A DNA stretch of 64,000 bases from Flavobacterium frigoris (GCF_900111075.1 NZ_FOFZ01000010.1:1-64000), one strand, 5' to 3'; shown: positions 1-8,256, counted from the stretch's first letter. Translations and numbers: made by a program. Notes: generated from the sequence alone by a model not told the origin.

Positions 1-42
1 AGTTATTCTGAATTTGATGACAATATTCCTCAAAAAAATTAA
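1..42 (+). CDS. C-terminal tail of a protein cut by the window edge
   Basis: The first 13 codons form an open frame that ends in TAA at 40-42 and reads SYSEFDDNIPQKN. It is probably the end of a gene that starts before the window. The tail is too short to identify a family. Nothing else supports it except that it is open from the first base and is followed by a non-coding stretch. Confidence 0.35.
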   Translation, partial: SYSEFDDNIPQKN

Positions 43-199
43 CTTTGAATAACTATTAATAAATGGACTTGTTGCGATAGGTCCTTGAATCCGCCAATGC
101 GCAGAAAAAAAATTGGAATCTAAAAAAAATATATTGCCGAAATTGGAACGGAATAGTAAAAACTTTAAAGTAGGCGATAATTGTTCAACTAACGAACTA

Positions 200-574
200 A
201 TGACTAGAAAAATAAAATTCATCATATTAATTGTATTTATTGCAAGTATAGTAACTTATTTGGATTGGAAAATATCTACAGATCTTGATTTTCACTCAGG
301 GAAAGATGGCGGACTATTTTATACATTTGAATCAATATTGCTTTTAGGTTCATTATTTTTCGTTGTTATGGCTAAAATCAAACGGATTCTATTTATATTT
401 TTGGGCTTCTTTGGTAGCCTTTTTTGTAGTATTGTTGTTTATTTGGTGTTAGGTTTTAGCAATTTAATTGACAATTTACCATTTCACATAATTTCTTGTC
501 TTTCATTCATCGCTCTTTTTTTTTATTTAGAAAAACTATTTACTAAGTCACCAACGACAGCCAAAACACAGTAA
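200..574 (+). CDS. Hypothetical membrane protein (accessory region)
   Basis: I do not recognise this family. The frame is open from 113 (TTG), but the ATG at 200 is the better start because it sits directly before a hydrophobic segment (MTRKIKFIILIVFIASIV). From that start the protein is about 124 residues with four likely membrane-spanning segments, separated by short loops, and a basic C-terminal tail. It lies alone between a protein tail and decayed sequence just upstream of an IS3-type element. It has no partner gene, which suggests accessory cargo. It could be an immunity or cassette-type protein, but nothing in the sequence proves this. Confidence 0.5.
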   Translation: MTRKIKFIILIVFIASIVTYLDWKISTDLDFHSGKDGGLFYTFESILLLGSLFFVVMAKIKRILFIFLGFFGSLFCSIVVYLVLGFSNLIDNLPFHIISCLSFIALFFYLEKLFTKSPTTAKTQ

Positions 575-947
575 GCGTCATTGCCGAATATTTAGGTAAC
601 TTAGGAATTGTTTACGAAAAATGTTCTAAATTTCCGAAATTTTCAGTTCGCTTTAATTGATAAAGATACCTAGTCCGAAAAGGTTGAAACGGAAAAGCAG
701 AACCTTAAAAGTTGGAATCTAAAAACCAAAATACGAAAGTTGAAGCGGAAAAACGAATCGCCAAAATTTGCTGTTGTATTACAATTTTGACTAAAAACAA
801 CCAGCCTACAACACTGGTTTAGCATGATGGGGAATTTAGTGGAATTACCATTTAATTTCATATATTCGTACAGCCAAAAATAATCTGCTTAAAAGTTCCC
901 CACCAAGCTAAGCCAGGAACCGTTGTAATATATTTTAACACTGACAA
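575..947. other. Decayed intergenic stretch with a small hairpin motif
   Basis: No intact gene is visible. Short open stretches on the plus strand, such as IAEYLGNLGIVYEKC just after 576 and a lysine-rich helical stretch around 690-770, look like remnants interrupted by stops. At 799-819 AACCAG and CTGGTT flank the loop CCTACAACA and form a six-base-pair hairpin. My impression is that this AGCCTACAACACTGGTTT-type motif recurs between small accessory genes in Flavobacterium-like genomes, but I cannot check that here. The stretch ends at the putative left end of the IS3-family element. Confidence 0.4.
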
Positions 948-991
948 ATCCTGAAATAGGCTGACTAAAATTTAAACACCTTTAGTAACCA

Positions 992-1375
992 ATGGAAACA
1001 CCCGAAAATCAGCCCGTCCGAAGAAGAAACGGCAAACAAGTAAGTTTTGAATACAAACTTTTTGTAATTCAACAAATCAACAATGGACAAATTTCTTTAA
1101 ATTACGCTTCTAAAAAATACGATATTTCTAAAAGCACAATCGAATACTGGATGAAAAAACTAACCAATTACGAACAAACCAACAAAGGCATTAGTAAAGA
1201 CGATGAAATTCGTAAACTAAAAAGCAAAATAAAAGATTTAGAAGGAGTTAAAGCTTTTCAACAAGAGCTAATCATTGAATTTGAATCTGTTACGGGGGAA
1301 GAACTTTCAAAAAAATACTTGCCCGAATGGTTAGCCGACGAAATTCAGAGAAAGAAGAAAAAGCTTTTAAACTAA
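992..1375 (+). CDS. IS3-family transposase OrfA (helix-turn-helix)
   Basis: OrfA of an IS3-type element, 127 residues. Residues 18-60 form a helix-turn-helix of the transposase_8 kind (FEYKLFVIQQINNG followed by YDISKSTIEYWMKKL), which binds the element ends. Residues 65-100 are charged and helical, with heptad-like leucines, as in the OrfA dimerisation region. The 3' end overlaps the OrfB frame by 49 bp. The A-rich overlap (GAAAAAGC near 1356-1363) is a plausible site for programmed -1 frameshifting, which makes the fused transposase in this family. Start ATG at 992 follows the putative left end by about 30 bp. Confidence 0.85.
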   Translation: METPENQPVRRRNGKQVSFEYKLFVIQQINNGQISLNYASKKYDISKSTIEYWMKKLTNYEQTNKGISKDDEIRKLKSKIKDLEGVKAFQQELIIEFESVTGEELSKKYLPEWLADEIQRKKKKLLN

Positions 1376-2235
1376 AATGGATTTACGAATCACTCGGGCT
1401 AAGCAAACAAGGGTATTATCAACGAATTGCTACCGATAAAATTAAAGAAATTAGAAACAATACCGTAATTGATTTAGTATTAGAAATACGCGAAAGAATG
1501 CCTGGAACAGGAACCAGAAAACTCTTAGATCATTTAAAAGAAAAACTTGTTCAAAACAACATTAAAATGGGAAGAGATGCCCTATTTGATTTGCTTAGAT
1601 GGAGAGGGTTATTCATAAAGAGGCCCAAACGCTTTCATATTACAACTGACTCTAAACATTTCTATTACAAATCACCTAACCTACTATACAATCTACCAGT
1701 AACACACGCTGAACAAGTTTTTGTTGCCGATATAACCTATATAAAAACCGATGCAGGACATGCCTATTTAGCTTTGGTTACAGATATATATTCTAGAAAA
1801 GTAATGGGCTGGGCATTAGAAGATAATATGAGAGTAGAAATGGTAAAAAACAACCTTAAAATGACTCATAAAAATTGTGTTTTCAGCCATAAGAATATCA
1901 TTCATCATAGCGACAGAGGCATACAATATTGTTGTACAGATCATAGCGAATTTGCTGAAGGAAAAGGCTTTATATTAAGTACAACCCAAAAATATGACCC
2001 GTACGAAAATGCAATTGCAGAGCGAATTAACAGAATCTTAAAATATGAATTTGGATTAAAAAGAACCCTTAAATAAATTCAAATAGCTAAAGCTATAACC
2101 AAAGAAGCTATAGAAATTTACAACAATGAAAGGACTCATTGGAGTCTCGATCTAAAAACACTACAATACGTTCATTTACAATATAATAAACAAAAAAATA
2201 AATCCTATAAAAAAGTAAAAAAAGTTGCCGTTTAA
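1327..2235 (+). pseudogene. IS3-family transposase OrfB (DDE integrase), premature stop
   Basis: DDE-type integrase of IS3. The catalytic residues are visible at D135 (VADITYIK), D196 (HHSDRGIQY) and E232 (ENAIAERIN), counted from the ATG at 1327. The spacing of 35 residues between the second D and the E is the family signature. An HTH_21-like region lies at about residues 45-95. An in-frame TAA at 2074-2076 interrupts the frame. It resumes without a shift as IQIAKAITKEAIEIYNNERT and ends at 2235, so about 52 residues of the normal C-terminus, including the conserved YNNERTHWSL block, are cut off. A single nonsense mutation explains this. The truncated product keeps the catalytic triad but is probably impaired. 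Confidence 0.85.
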
Positions 2236-2326
2236 TCGCCAATTTAGTACTATTATAACTCTATGTGAGGATGGAAACGAGCAATGCTGAGGAGCAACTC
2301 GAATAGTGCCAAAATTATAGTCAAAG

Positions 2327-2379
2327 AAAATGAAGATGGCATTTTCAAAATGCCACTTCTTTTAATCTTCATTTTTTTT
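2327..2379 (+). terminator. Composite stem-loop, likely terminator
   Basis: The outer arms AAAATGAAGAT (2327-2337) and ATCTTCATTTT (2365-2375) enclose a perfect inner hairpin, GGCATTTT-C-AAAATGCC (2338-2354). The 3' arm runs into eight Ts. It lies downstream of the IS3 element and upstream of parD, so it would stop read-through in the plus direction. Confidence 0.65.
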
Positions 2380-2402
2380 GATGAAAAAACTTAAAAAACC
2401 TA

Positions 2403-2528
2403 ACCAAAAATTGGTAACCCAATTTATAGTTTTAAGCCTAATTTTTAACAAAAAAAGGTCAACGTAGGATAGGACAAGACACCGAAAAAAGAGAACATTA
2501 TTTTTTTTATATTACCAAATTTTGGTAA
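2403..2528 (+). promoter_or_regulatory. parDE promoter with two palindromic operator-like sites
   Basis: A perfect odd palindrome TTACCAAA-T-TTTGGTAA covers 2512-2528, 21 bp before the parD ATG. A second, weaker copy of its core, ACCAA-AAA-TTGGT, lies at 2403-2415. The sequence TAACTTTA (2526-2533) matches the Bacteroidota -7 element TAnnTTTG at seven of eight positions and overlaps the palindrome. Autorepression by the ParD ribbon-helix-helix domain is known for this family, so this palindrome is the probable ParD binding site. That is inference. Confidence 0.55.
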
Positions 2529-2549
2529 CTTTACAAAAATATTAAAGTC

Positions 2550-2798
2550 ATGGGACGAAATACATCGGTTTCTTTAGGAAATTATTTTGAAAATTTTGTT
2601 GATAACAGGATTTCAGAAGGCAGATTCAAAAATACAAGTGAAGTCATTCGCGCTGGTTTAAGATTGTTGGAAGAAGAGGAAAATAAAATTATTGCTTTAA
2701 AAAATGCAATAAACGAAGGAATTGAAAGTGGAATAGCTAAAAATTTTGATCCAAAAAAACATCTTGAATCTTTAAAAGTCAAAAAAAGAAATGGCTAA
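2550..2798 (+). CDS. parD: Type II antitoxin, ParD/CopG ribbon-helix-helix family
   Basis: Antitoxin of a ParDE pair, 82 residues, the usual length. Residues 2-45 (TSVSLGNYFENFVDNRI, then YK-type helices ending in VIRAGLRLLEEEE) form the ribbon-helix-helix that dimerises and binds operator DNA. The lysine-rich C-terminal half is the expected disordered toxin-binding tail. It overlaps the toxin gene by 8 bp, which indicates translational coupling. A 17-bp palindrome lies just upstream. The pair sits in an accessory zone next to transposon debris, consistent with horizontal acquisition. Confidence 0.9.
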   Translation: MGRNTSVSLGNYFENFVDNRISEGRFKNTSEVIRAGLRLLEEEENKIIALKNAINEGIESGIAKNFDPKKHLESLKVKKRNG

Positions 2799-3090
2799 AT
2801 ATGTTTTTACAAATAAGGCTGTAGAAGACTTAACGAAGATTTGGGATTATACGTATGAAGTTTGGTCAGAAAGTCAAGCTGATAAATATTACGAAGGACT
2901 TCTTGAAAATTGTCAAGACATAGCTGAAAACCAAAATTTTGGAAAGAATTATAATGAAATTAGTCCAGATATTTTTGGTTGTAAATCTGGCCAACATATA
3001 ATATTTTATAGAAAATTAAGCGAAACTAAAATTGAAGTCACAAGAATTTTGCACTCAAGAATGGACTTGAGAAATCGAATTCAAGAATAA
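2791..3090 (+). CDS. parE: Type II toxin, ParE/RelE superfamily
   Basis: ParE-type toxin, 99 residues. ParE proteins poison DNA gyrase, while the related RelE proteins cut mRNA. The fold is recognisable from the N-terminal strand and helices (FTNKAVEDLTKIWDYTYEVW), the central FGCKSGQHIIFYR block and the C-terminal strand ending in VTRILHSRMDLRNRI, which match ParE better than RelE. The start overlaps the parD end. A strong terminator follows at 3121-3159. Nothing suggests truncation. Confidence 0.9.
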   Translation: MAKYVFTNKAVEDLTKIWDYTYEVWSESQADKYYEGLLENCQDIAENQNFGKNYNEISPDIFGCKSGQHIIFYRKLSETKIEVTRILHSRMDLRNRIQE

Positions 3091-3120
3091 AACTACAGTT
3101 AACATCTAGCAAACTAGGCG

Positions 3121-3159
3121 AAAAAAGCCCCGAATTTGATAACTTTCGGGGCTTTTTTT
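3121..3159 (+). terminator. Rho-independent terminator after parDE
   Basis: AAAAAAGCCCCGAA (3121-3134) and TTCGGGGCTTTTTTT (3145-3159) form a GC-rich stem with a 10-base loop and T tract, 30 bp after the parE stop. The flanking A and T runs make it usable in both directions. Confidence 0.85.
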
Positions 3160-3370
3160 GCTTAGTTTGTGTTGACTGAGTGCCTCCTTTTTTTGAGTTT
3201 ATCGATTGGAGGTTTAGTAGCTTTTGGATTTCTTTTGACCAGTTTATTGGACAACCAAAAAGCAATAATTGAAGCTTTTTTGTGCTTTTAGAACACCGCT
3301 TCTCCCTACCCATAAATGGAGGAGTATCATTTCTAAAATATCTTGGGGTCACTCGCTGTTTTTGCAACTC

Positions 3371-3781
3371 CTATGCACAAGGCGAAGCCTTATTTTTTGT
3401 ATTTACAATTCTCTGAATCTCATTTACATCTTGTGTTTTAGTTTTAAAATACCGCACCGTATTTACAATTTGCAAACGACCTTGAGTGCAACACGGACAT
3501 TTAAAAATATTATTGCCATATTTTTCGAGTATGCGTATCGCTACTGGAATTTTTACGATTTTCGGCATCGGCGAGAGTTTCATGCATTGTCTGATTTTCT
3601 GTAATCGAGCTCGCTTGCAGTGGTTTTGCAAAAAACCGTACTGCCTTATTTTAGTAAAACTTTTGGGCAAAATATGCATTTCGAACCGACGCAAAAGCTC
3701 GTTGGTGCGGTTCTCGATCCATTGTTTGCCTTTGAGTCTGCCGCAGTTCGGGCGATGGTAGTTGCCACAACTGTGGTATTT
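3371..3781 (-). pseudogene. IS91-family (Y2 rolling-circle) transposase remnant with internal deletion
   Basis: The minus strand encodes two pieces of an IS91-type transposase in one frame. The upstream piece is the N-terminal zinc-finger part (YHSCGNYHRPNCGRLKGKQW, then IENRTNELL). It is joined directly to the C-terminal part (RRFEMHILPKSFTKIRQYGF to IFKCPCC). The few hundred residues that normally lie between, including the catalytic tyrosines, are missing, yet the frame is kept. A TAA at 3782-3784 blocks the frame upstream, so the 5' end is lost too. The product is about 137 codons and cannot be a working transposase. No element ends were identified. Confidence 0.75.
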
Positions 3782-3784
3782 TTA

Positions 3785-4442
3785 TTGGTAAGGCGTACTA
3801 TTGGTCAGTAACGGGGTTAAAATTCTGATCATATTTCTTTTAAAATGAATTAATGTTTTGCCTTTTTAGAAATCTAAAAAACAATAACAAAAGAGAATTA
3901 TAAGTTGTAATCGCAGTTTAATGATAAACTAGGATTTAGTGTACTTATCGACCACAATACAGTGAATTATAAATCCTTTCCCAAACAATAATCGGATTTA
4001 GATAGTATGATTTATCCTATGTAGAAATGAAAAATTTTATAGAAATTATTATAGAATATTATAAATTAAAACACAAACTGATTTAGATCATAAGATTGCT
4101 GCGTTCCGATAGCTATCGAAGCTCGCAATAACTCATTTTATGGAGTTTTTTTGTCGTTTTTTTACACCCAAAACGTAGATGCGCTGCTATATTTGGACTG
4201 TATGCGCGAAATTCTGAAAAATGACAAGCTGTGTGGAAAAACTTTATGAATGGCTGACCTCTCTCTAAGAATGGCCGCGAAATAAAACTTATATAACTTA
4301 TATAGTAAAAAAACTTTGTGCCGCTCTGTGTTTACTTTGCGATTCTCTGCGAAACAAAAAACTTAACGTCTTACTGCGAAACAAAAAGTTACTATATTTA
4401 CCATTCACAAAAAAAACAGCCACGCAAATAAATTTCTGCTTC
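3785..4442. other. Intergenic stretch without a recognisable gene
   Basis: No gene is visible on either strand. Around 4093-4132 lies a degenerate copy of a GCAATCT-type dispersed repeat. From 4290 to 4440 the sequence contains several near-repeats of ACTTTGTG/CTCTGCGAAACAAAAAACTTA, which look like decayed tandem copies of a short AT-rich unit. Confidence 0.5.
4093..4132 (-). repeat. Dispersed repeat family B, degenerate copy
   Basis: Read on the minus strand this is GTTATTGCGAG, an internal perfect palindrome CGATAGCTATCG, and then AACGCAGCAATCTT. It resembles the copies at 56256-56343 and 56771-56799 (GTCATTGCGAGGAACGAAGC and so on). It is non-coding. Confidence 0.5.
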
Positions 4443-5504
4443 GTGAAATCAAAATACTTACTTCCTCTTTTCCTTATTATCCAAATAATTCTGCTGCAGC
4501 TTATTCCGTTTTTTCCTGAAAGTGTGGAGCGTTATTACAGTAATGGACTCTATCTTTCCATCTCTCAATTTTCAAGAACAGCATTAGGCAACATGCCTTT
4601 TTCAGTAGGAGATTGTCTTTATATCCTTTTAATTTTCTTTGTTTTGAAATGGTTCTGGGACAAAAGAAAATCCTGGAAACAAAACTGGAAAGACAATAGC
4701 TTGCAGCTGCTTAGTGCTTTCTCCGTTTTTTATTTTTTGTTTCATATTCTGTGGGCACTGAACTATTATCGCCAGCCATTATTTGAAAAAATGGAAATTA
4801 AACGAGAATACACCGATGCTGATTTGTTGGGCTTTACTAAAAAGCTGATTACAAAAACCAACCAGATCCAAATCCAACTTACAAAATCAGATAGCTTAAA
4901 AGTAGTTTTTCCTTATTCACAAGAACAGGTTTTTACAATGAATTTAAATGGTTACAATAACTTATCCAGGCAACACCAAAACTTTCGTTTTCAAAATTTA
5001 AGCAATAAAAAATCATTGTTTAGTGTGCCCTTAACTTATATGGGATTTGGAGGATATCTAAATCCGTTTACTAACGAGGCGAATGTGAACTATTTAGGCC
5101 CGATGTATAGTTTTCCCATGACTACCAATCATGAAATGGCACACCAAATGGGATTTGCCAACGAAACCGAATGCAATTTTATTGGTTTCCTCGCTTCTGT
5201 AAAAAACGATAATTTGTATGTTAAATATTCAGGCTACAGTTATGCCTTGCGGTATTGTTTAGGAATTTTAGAATATAACAACCCCGAATCATTTGACCAA
5301 TTACTAAAAACGGTTCACCCCGGAATATTAAAAAACTATCAGGAAAGCATCAATTTTAGAAAAAAATATAAAACACCTATTGAAACCGGTTTCTACTTAT
5401 TTTATGATCAATTCCTGAAATTGAATCAACAAAAAGACGGCATAGAGAGTTACAGTAAGTTCGTGAATTTGATGGTGAATTATTATAAAGACAATCAATT
5501 ATAA
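4443..5504 (+). CDS. DUF3810 family membrane protein with zincin-like HExxH
   Basis: A 353-residue Bacteroidota-specific DUF3810 protein, function unproven. Three hydrophobic segments occupy about residues 5-22, 55-70 and 88-106. The rest is soluble. Residues 229-245 contain NHEMAHQMGFANETE. This supplies an HExxH motif (H230, E231, H234) followed by glutamates at 241 and 243, the layout of a zinc metallopeptidase site. The start is the GTG at 4443, because no ATG precedes the first hydrophobic segment. It converges with the NADH dehydrogenase gene, 34 bp away. A peptidase role is inference. Confidence 0.85.
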   Translation: MKSKYLLPLFLIIQIILLQLIPFFPESVERYYSNGLYLSISQFSRTALGNMPFSVGDCLYILLIFFVLKWFWDKRKSWKQNWKDNSLQLLSAFSVFYFLFHILWALNYYRQPLFEKMEIKREYTDADLLGFTKKLITKTNQIQIQLTKSDSLKVVFPYSQEQVFTMNLNGYNNLSRQHQNFRFQNLSNKKSLFSVPLTYMGFGGYLNPFTNEANVNYLGPMYSFPMTTNHEMAHQMGFANETECNFIGFLASVKNDNLYVKYSGYSYALRYCLGILEYNNPESFDQLLKTVHPGILKNYQESINFRKKYKTPIETGFYLFYDQFLKLNQQKDGIESYSKFVNLMVNYYKDNQL

Positions 5505-5538
5505 ACGGTATTGATTATCAAATATTCAGGAATTATTT

Positions 5539-6843
5539 CTAAACCTCATCACTGGTAAAAGCAGTAAAACTTTTCTTTTTATACGGTCTGATAATCAAAC
5601 GGCCTTCCCGGTCAAAACGAATATAGTTATAAACCCAGTTTAAGAACACTACGGCTTTATTTTTAAATCCAATTAGGGAGAATAAATGTACAAACATCCA
5701 TACAAACCAAGCGAAAACACCACTGAAATGGTAATTAGGTAAATCTACTACGGCTTTATTACGCCCAATAGTCGCCATCGATCCCTTATCATTATATTCA
5801 AAAGGTTTCATTTGTTTTTTAGCTATCAATTTGATCAGGTTCTCCCCAAGCAGCTTTCCTTGCTGTAACGCAGGCTGGGCCATCATGGGATGTCCTTGTG
5901 GGAACTCCTCTGTTTCCATAGAAGCAATATCGCCTACAGCAAAGATGTCATCATAGCCTTTTACCTGGTTAAACTCATTCACACGGATGCGCTCCACTTT
6001 TTCCACCAAAGAATTAGCATCGAGACCCGCTACTACTGCTCCTTGAACACCGGCAGTCCAGATTAAAGTGGCAGTATCAAAAGTCAAATCAGAATTAGTG
6101 GTTATGGTACGACCATCATAATTAGTCACACGAACATTTTTCCAAATCTTAACGCCAAGATCAACTAGGAATTTTTCGGCGGCTCTTGATGACTTTTCGG
6201 TCATGGTGTTAAGAATTCGATCCCCGCTTTGAATCAGGTTAATTTCCATTTTTGCAATGTCTAAATCGGGATAATCTTTTTGTAGAATCGCTTTTTTCAT
6301 TTCGGCAAGAGCGCCAGCCAGTTCTACTCCTGTAGGCCCACCTCCTACTAGTACAAAATTGATTAAACTATTCTGTTCAATAACATCAGTCGTTAAGACT
6401 GCTTGCTCAAAGTTCTCCAGAATAAGACTTCGGATATTTAATGATTGCGGTATGGTTTTCATCGCCATACTGTAGCGTTTAATGTCTTTATTACCAAAAT
6501 AATTGGTTTTTGATCCTGTAGCCATAACCAGATAATCATAGCTTAATTCTCCAATTTCGGCAATTATTTTTTTATTCTTAGTATCTATTTCTTGCACATT
6601 TGTTAGTCGGAAATAACAATCATCATATTCCTGAATTACTTTACGAATTGGATACGCAATAGAACCTGCTTCAAGACCACCCGTAGCCACCTGATACAAT
6701 AGTGGTTGAAAAGTATGGTAATTGTGTTTATCTAAAAGAACGACTTGTACTTTTTGATTCTTTAGTTCTTTGGCTAATGCTATTCCTGCAAAACCACCAC
6801 CAATAATTACGATTCTAGGTAAAGTTGAATTAGGGATATTCAT
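5539..6843 (-). CDS. ndh: Type II NADH dehydrogenase (NAD(P)/FAD-dependent oxidoreductase)
   Basis: A 434-residue flavoprotein of the NDH-2 type. It oxidises NADH and passes electrons to the quinone pool at the inner face of the membrane without pumping protons. The FAD-binding motif GGGFAG is at residues 15-20 and the NADH-binding motif GGGPTG at about 167-172. A GDIA motif near residue 300 contacts FAD. The C-terminal 60 residues are rich in aromatic residues and hydrophobic (FAWFVWMFVHLFSLIGF). They form the amphipathic membrane anchor found in these enzymes. The full length fits the family. It stands alone, divergent from the sigma factor gene. Confidence 0.9.
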   Translation of the reverse strand: MNIPNSTLPRIVIIGGGFAGIALAKELKNQKVQVVLLDKHNYHTFQPLLYQVATGGLEAGSIAYPIRKVIQEYDDCYFRLTNVQEIDTKNKKIIAEIGELSYDYLVMATGSKTNYFGNKDIKRYSMAMKTIPQSLNIRSLILENFEQAVLTTDVIEQNSLINFVLVGGGPTGVELAGALAEMKKAILQKDYPDLDIAKMEINLIQSGDRILNTMTEKSSRAAEKFLVDLGVKIWKNVRVTNYDGRTITTNSDLTFDTATLIWTAGVQGAVVAGLDANSLVEKVERIRVNEFNQVKGYDDIFAVGDIASMETEEFPQGHPMMAQPALQQGKLLGENLIKLIAKKQMKPFEYNDKGSMATIGRNKAVVDLPNYHFSGVFAWFVWMFVHLFSLIGFKNKAVVFLNWVYNYIRFDREGRLIIRPYKKKSFTAFTSDEV

Positions 6844-6950
6844 AATTATTTTTTATTTCTATTTTTAAAAATCAAATATACAAAGTTTAGGGTTTGTTGT
6901 TGAAATTTACAACAATTGAAAATGTGCTTTTGAAAAATATTCGTTGGAAA

Positions 6951-7048
6951 TAGCCCCGATGGAAATGGAAATCCTCCCGTTTTTAGGGAGATTGTAATGT
7001 ACAGCGGGACGAGGCGAAAATGTTAAAATAAGGCTTTTTGCTCCTAAA
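6951..7048 (-). repeat. Dispersed repeat family A, copy 1
   Basis: Read on the minus strand it opens with an AGGAGC-type start, passes through CATTACAATCTCCC, a loop, GGGAGGATTT, and ends in CCATCGGGGCTA. The inner stem is CTCCC/GGGAG (6974-6978 and 6986-6990). It matches copies 2 and 3 in layout but not in stem sequence. It occupies the gap between ndh and the sigma factor gene. Confidence 0.75.
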
Positions 7049-7096
7049 AAATGAATTACTTTGTAACAAAATAGAAATGCAGTACACTAATGAATT

Positions 7097-7591
7097 ATGA
7101 GTGAAAATCTAGAACATTCTTTTGTTACACAATTGAAGGAGAATCAGAATATAATCCACAAAATTTGTCGGTTATATACTGATTGCGAAGATTCTCATAA
7201 AGACTTATTTCAAGAAGTTACGATTCAATTATGGAAGGCTTTTCCAAAATTTAGAGGCGATAGTAAATTTTCTACATGGGCCTATCGCGTAGCGCTGAAC
7301 ACAGCAATCACGTTGTACCGAAAAAACAAACGATCATTATCTACCGTTGAGTACGAAGGCAGACAACATTTTATTAAGGACGTCGAATATAACTATGAAG
7401 AGGAGGAGCAAATTAAGCTGATGTACAAGGCTGTTTATCAATTAAACGACATTGAGAAAGCGTTGGTTTTTATGTATCTAGAAGATAAGGACTACCGCGA
7501 GATAGCAGAAACATTAGGAATTAGCGAGGTGAATGCCAGGGTGAAAATGAATAGAATAAAAGGAAAACTAAAAAAAATACTAAATCCTTAA
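7097..7591 (+). CDS. ECF-type RNA polymerase sigma factor
   Basis: A 164-residue sigma-70 family protein of the ECF group. Region 2 spans about residues 10-80 (DLFQEVTIQLWKAFPKFRG, then FSTWAYRVALNTAI) and binds core polymerase and the -10 element. Region 4 spans about 105-160 (IEKALVFMYLEDKDYREIAE, then a helix-turn-helix) and binds the -35 element. The next gene starts 5 bp after the stop and encodes a membrane protein, the usual position of an anti-sigma factor. The signal it answers to cannot be read from the sequence. Confidence 0.9.
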   Translation: MSENLEHSFVTQLKENQNIIHKICRLYTDCEDSHKDLFQEVTIQLWKAFPKFRGDSKFSTWAYRVALNTAITLYRKNKRSLSTVEYEGRQHFIKDVEYNYEEEEQIKLMYKAVYQLNDIEKALVFMYLEDKDYREIAETLGISEVNARVKMNRIKGKLKKILNP

Positions 7592-7596
7592 AGAAT

Positions 7597-8229
7597 ATGA
7601 AAGAGCTGGATTTATTAAAAAAAGACTGGCAAAAGAACAAAGATTCTTTTGAGCAGATATCAGAAAAAGAAATTTATAAGATGATTCACAAAAAATCATC
7701 ATCCATTGTGAAGTGGATTTTAATCATCAGTATATTAGAGGTTTTGTTGTGGACTTGTTTAAGCTTAATTACCAATACCGATGATTATCTTGATAAAATC
7801 AATAGTAAGGAATTCGTTTCCTACATAAAGATATTCTCCTATTTAAGTTACGGGGTAATCGTGATTTTTATCTATTTATTTTATAAAAATTACATCCGTA
7901 TTTCAACAATAGCGTCGACAAAACAATTGATGAAAGACATTTTAAAAACTCGTAAAACGGTGCAATATTATGTTTGGTACAATCTAGGAATGATTGTTTT
8001 TGGTTTAATTATAGGATTTATAATCGCCTTATTTTACAATCCCGAAACCATTGTTTTAAGAGAAAAAATAGAAAGTGACCCAAAAATAATGGCAATCACT
8101 GTTGGAATATTAGCCTTAGTTACCATCGTGCTGTTTGGATTGTTTTGGCTGTTTTATAGACTGTTGTATGGTATTTTACTGCGAAGATTACACGCCAATT
8201 ATAAAGAACTGAAGAAAATAGACTTGTAG
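7597..8229 (+). CDS. Membrane protein partner of the ECF sigma factor (candidate anti-sigma)
   Basis: A 210-residue protein with no recognised domain. It has a charged cytoplasmic N-terminus of about 40 residues (KELDLLKKDWQKN, EKEIYKMIHKK). Four likely membrane helices follow at about residues 40-58, 80-98, 126-146 and 165-188, and it ends in a basic tail. It lacks a large periplasmic sensor domain and shows no classical zinc-binding anti-sigma motif. The 5-bp spacing to the sigma gene argues that both are co-transcribed. The anti-sigma role is inferred from position. It is followed by a strong two-way terminator. Confidence 0.6.
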   Translation: MKELDLLKKDWQKNKDSFEQISEKEIYKMIHKKSSSIVKWILIISILEVLLWTCLSLITNTDDYLDKINSKEFVSYIKIFSYLSYGVIVIFIYLFYKNYIRISTIASTKQLMKDILKTRKTVQYYVWYNLGMIVFGLIIGFIIALFYNPETIVLREKIESDPKIMAITVGILALVTIVLFGLFWLFYRLLYGILLRRLHANYKELKKIDL

Positions 8230-8256
8230 TAGTGGTACTTATTTTTTTCAAATAAA

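Larger units (their letters stand above)
948..2272 (+). mobile_element. IS3-family insertion sequence, probably inactive
   Basis: The element contains an OrfA/OrfB pair in the overlapping -1 arrangement typical of IS3. Candidate ends are ATCCTGAAATAG at 948-959 and, inverted, CTATGTGAGGAT at 2261-2272, which match at 10 of 12 positions. That gives an element of about 1.3 kb, the usual size for the family. No convincing target duplication flanks these ends. The OrfB stop codon at 2074 suggests the copy is dead or impaired. The boundaries are inferred from weak inverted repeats. Confidence 0.6.
2236..2549. other. Intergenic between IS3 element and ParDE
   Basis: There is no gene here. It holds the right end of the IS3 element (2261-2272), a strong composite hairpin at 2327-2379, one ACCAA-AAA-TTGGT operator-like repeat at 2403-2415 and the parDE promoter and operator region. 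Confidence 0.6.

Noticed and set aside
670..861. A 63-residue minus-strand frame before the IS3 element
   Set aside because: It has phenylalanine-rich, biased composition typical of the reverse of an A-rich strand, and there is no family pattern.
3038..3367. A 109-residue minus-strand frame over the parDE terminator
   Set aside because: It overlaps the end of parE and the terminator hairpin. Its composition is low-complexity and no family pattern is visible. Probably a chance frame beside the IS91 remnant.
3269..3811. Plus-strand frames opposite the IS91 remnant
   Set aside because: They are the mirror of the minus-strand transposase remnant, whose motifs are clear. The plus-strand translations have no recognisable pattern.
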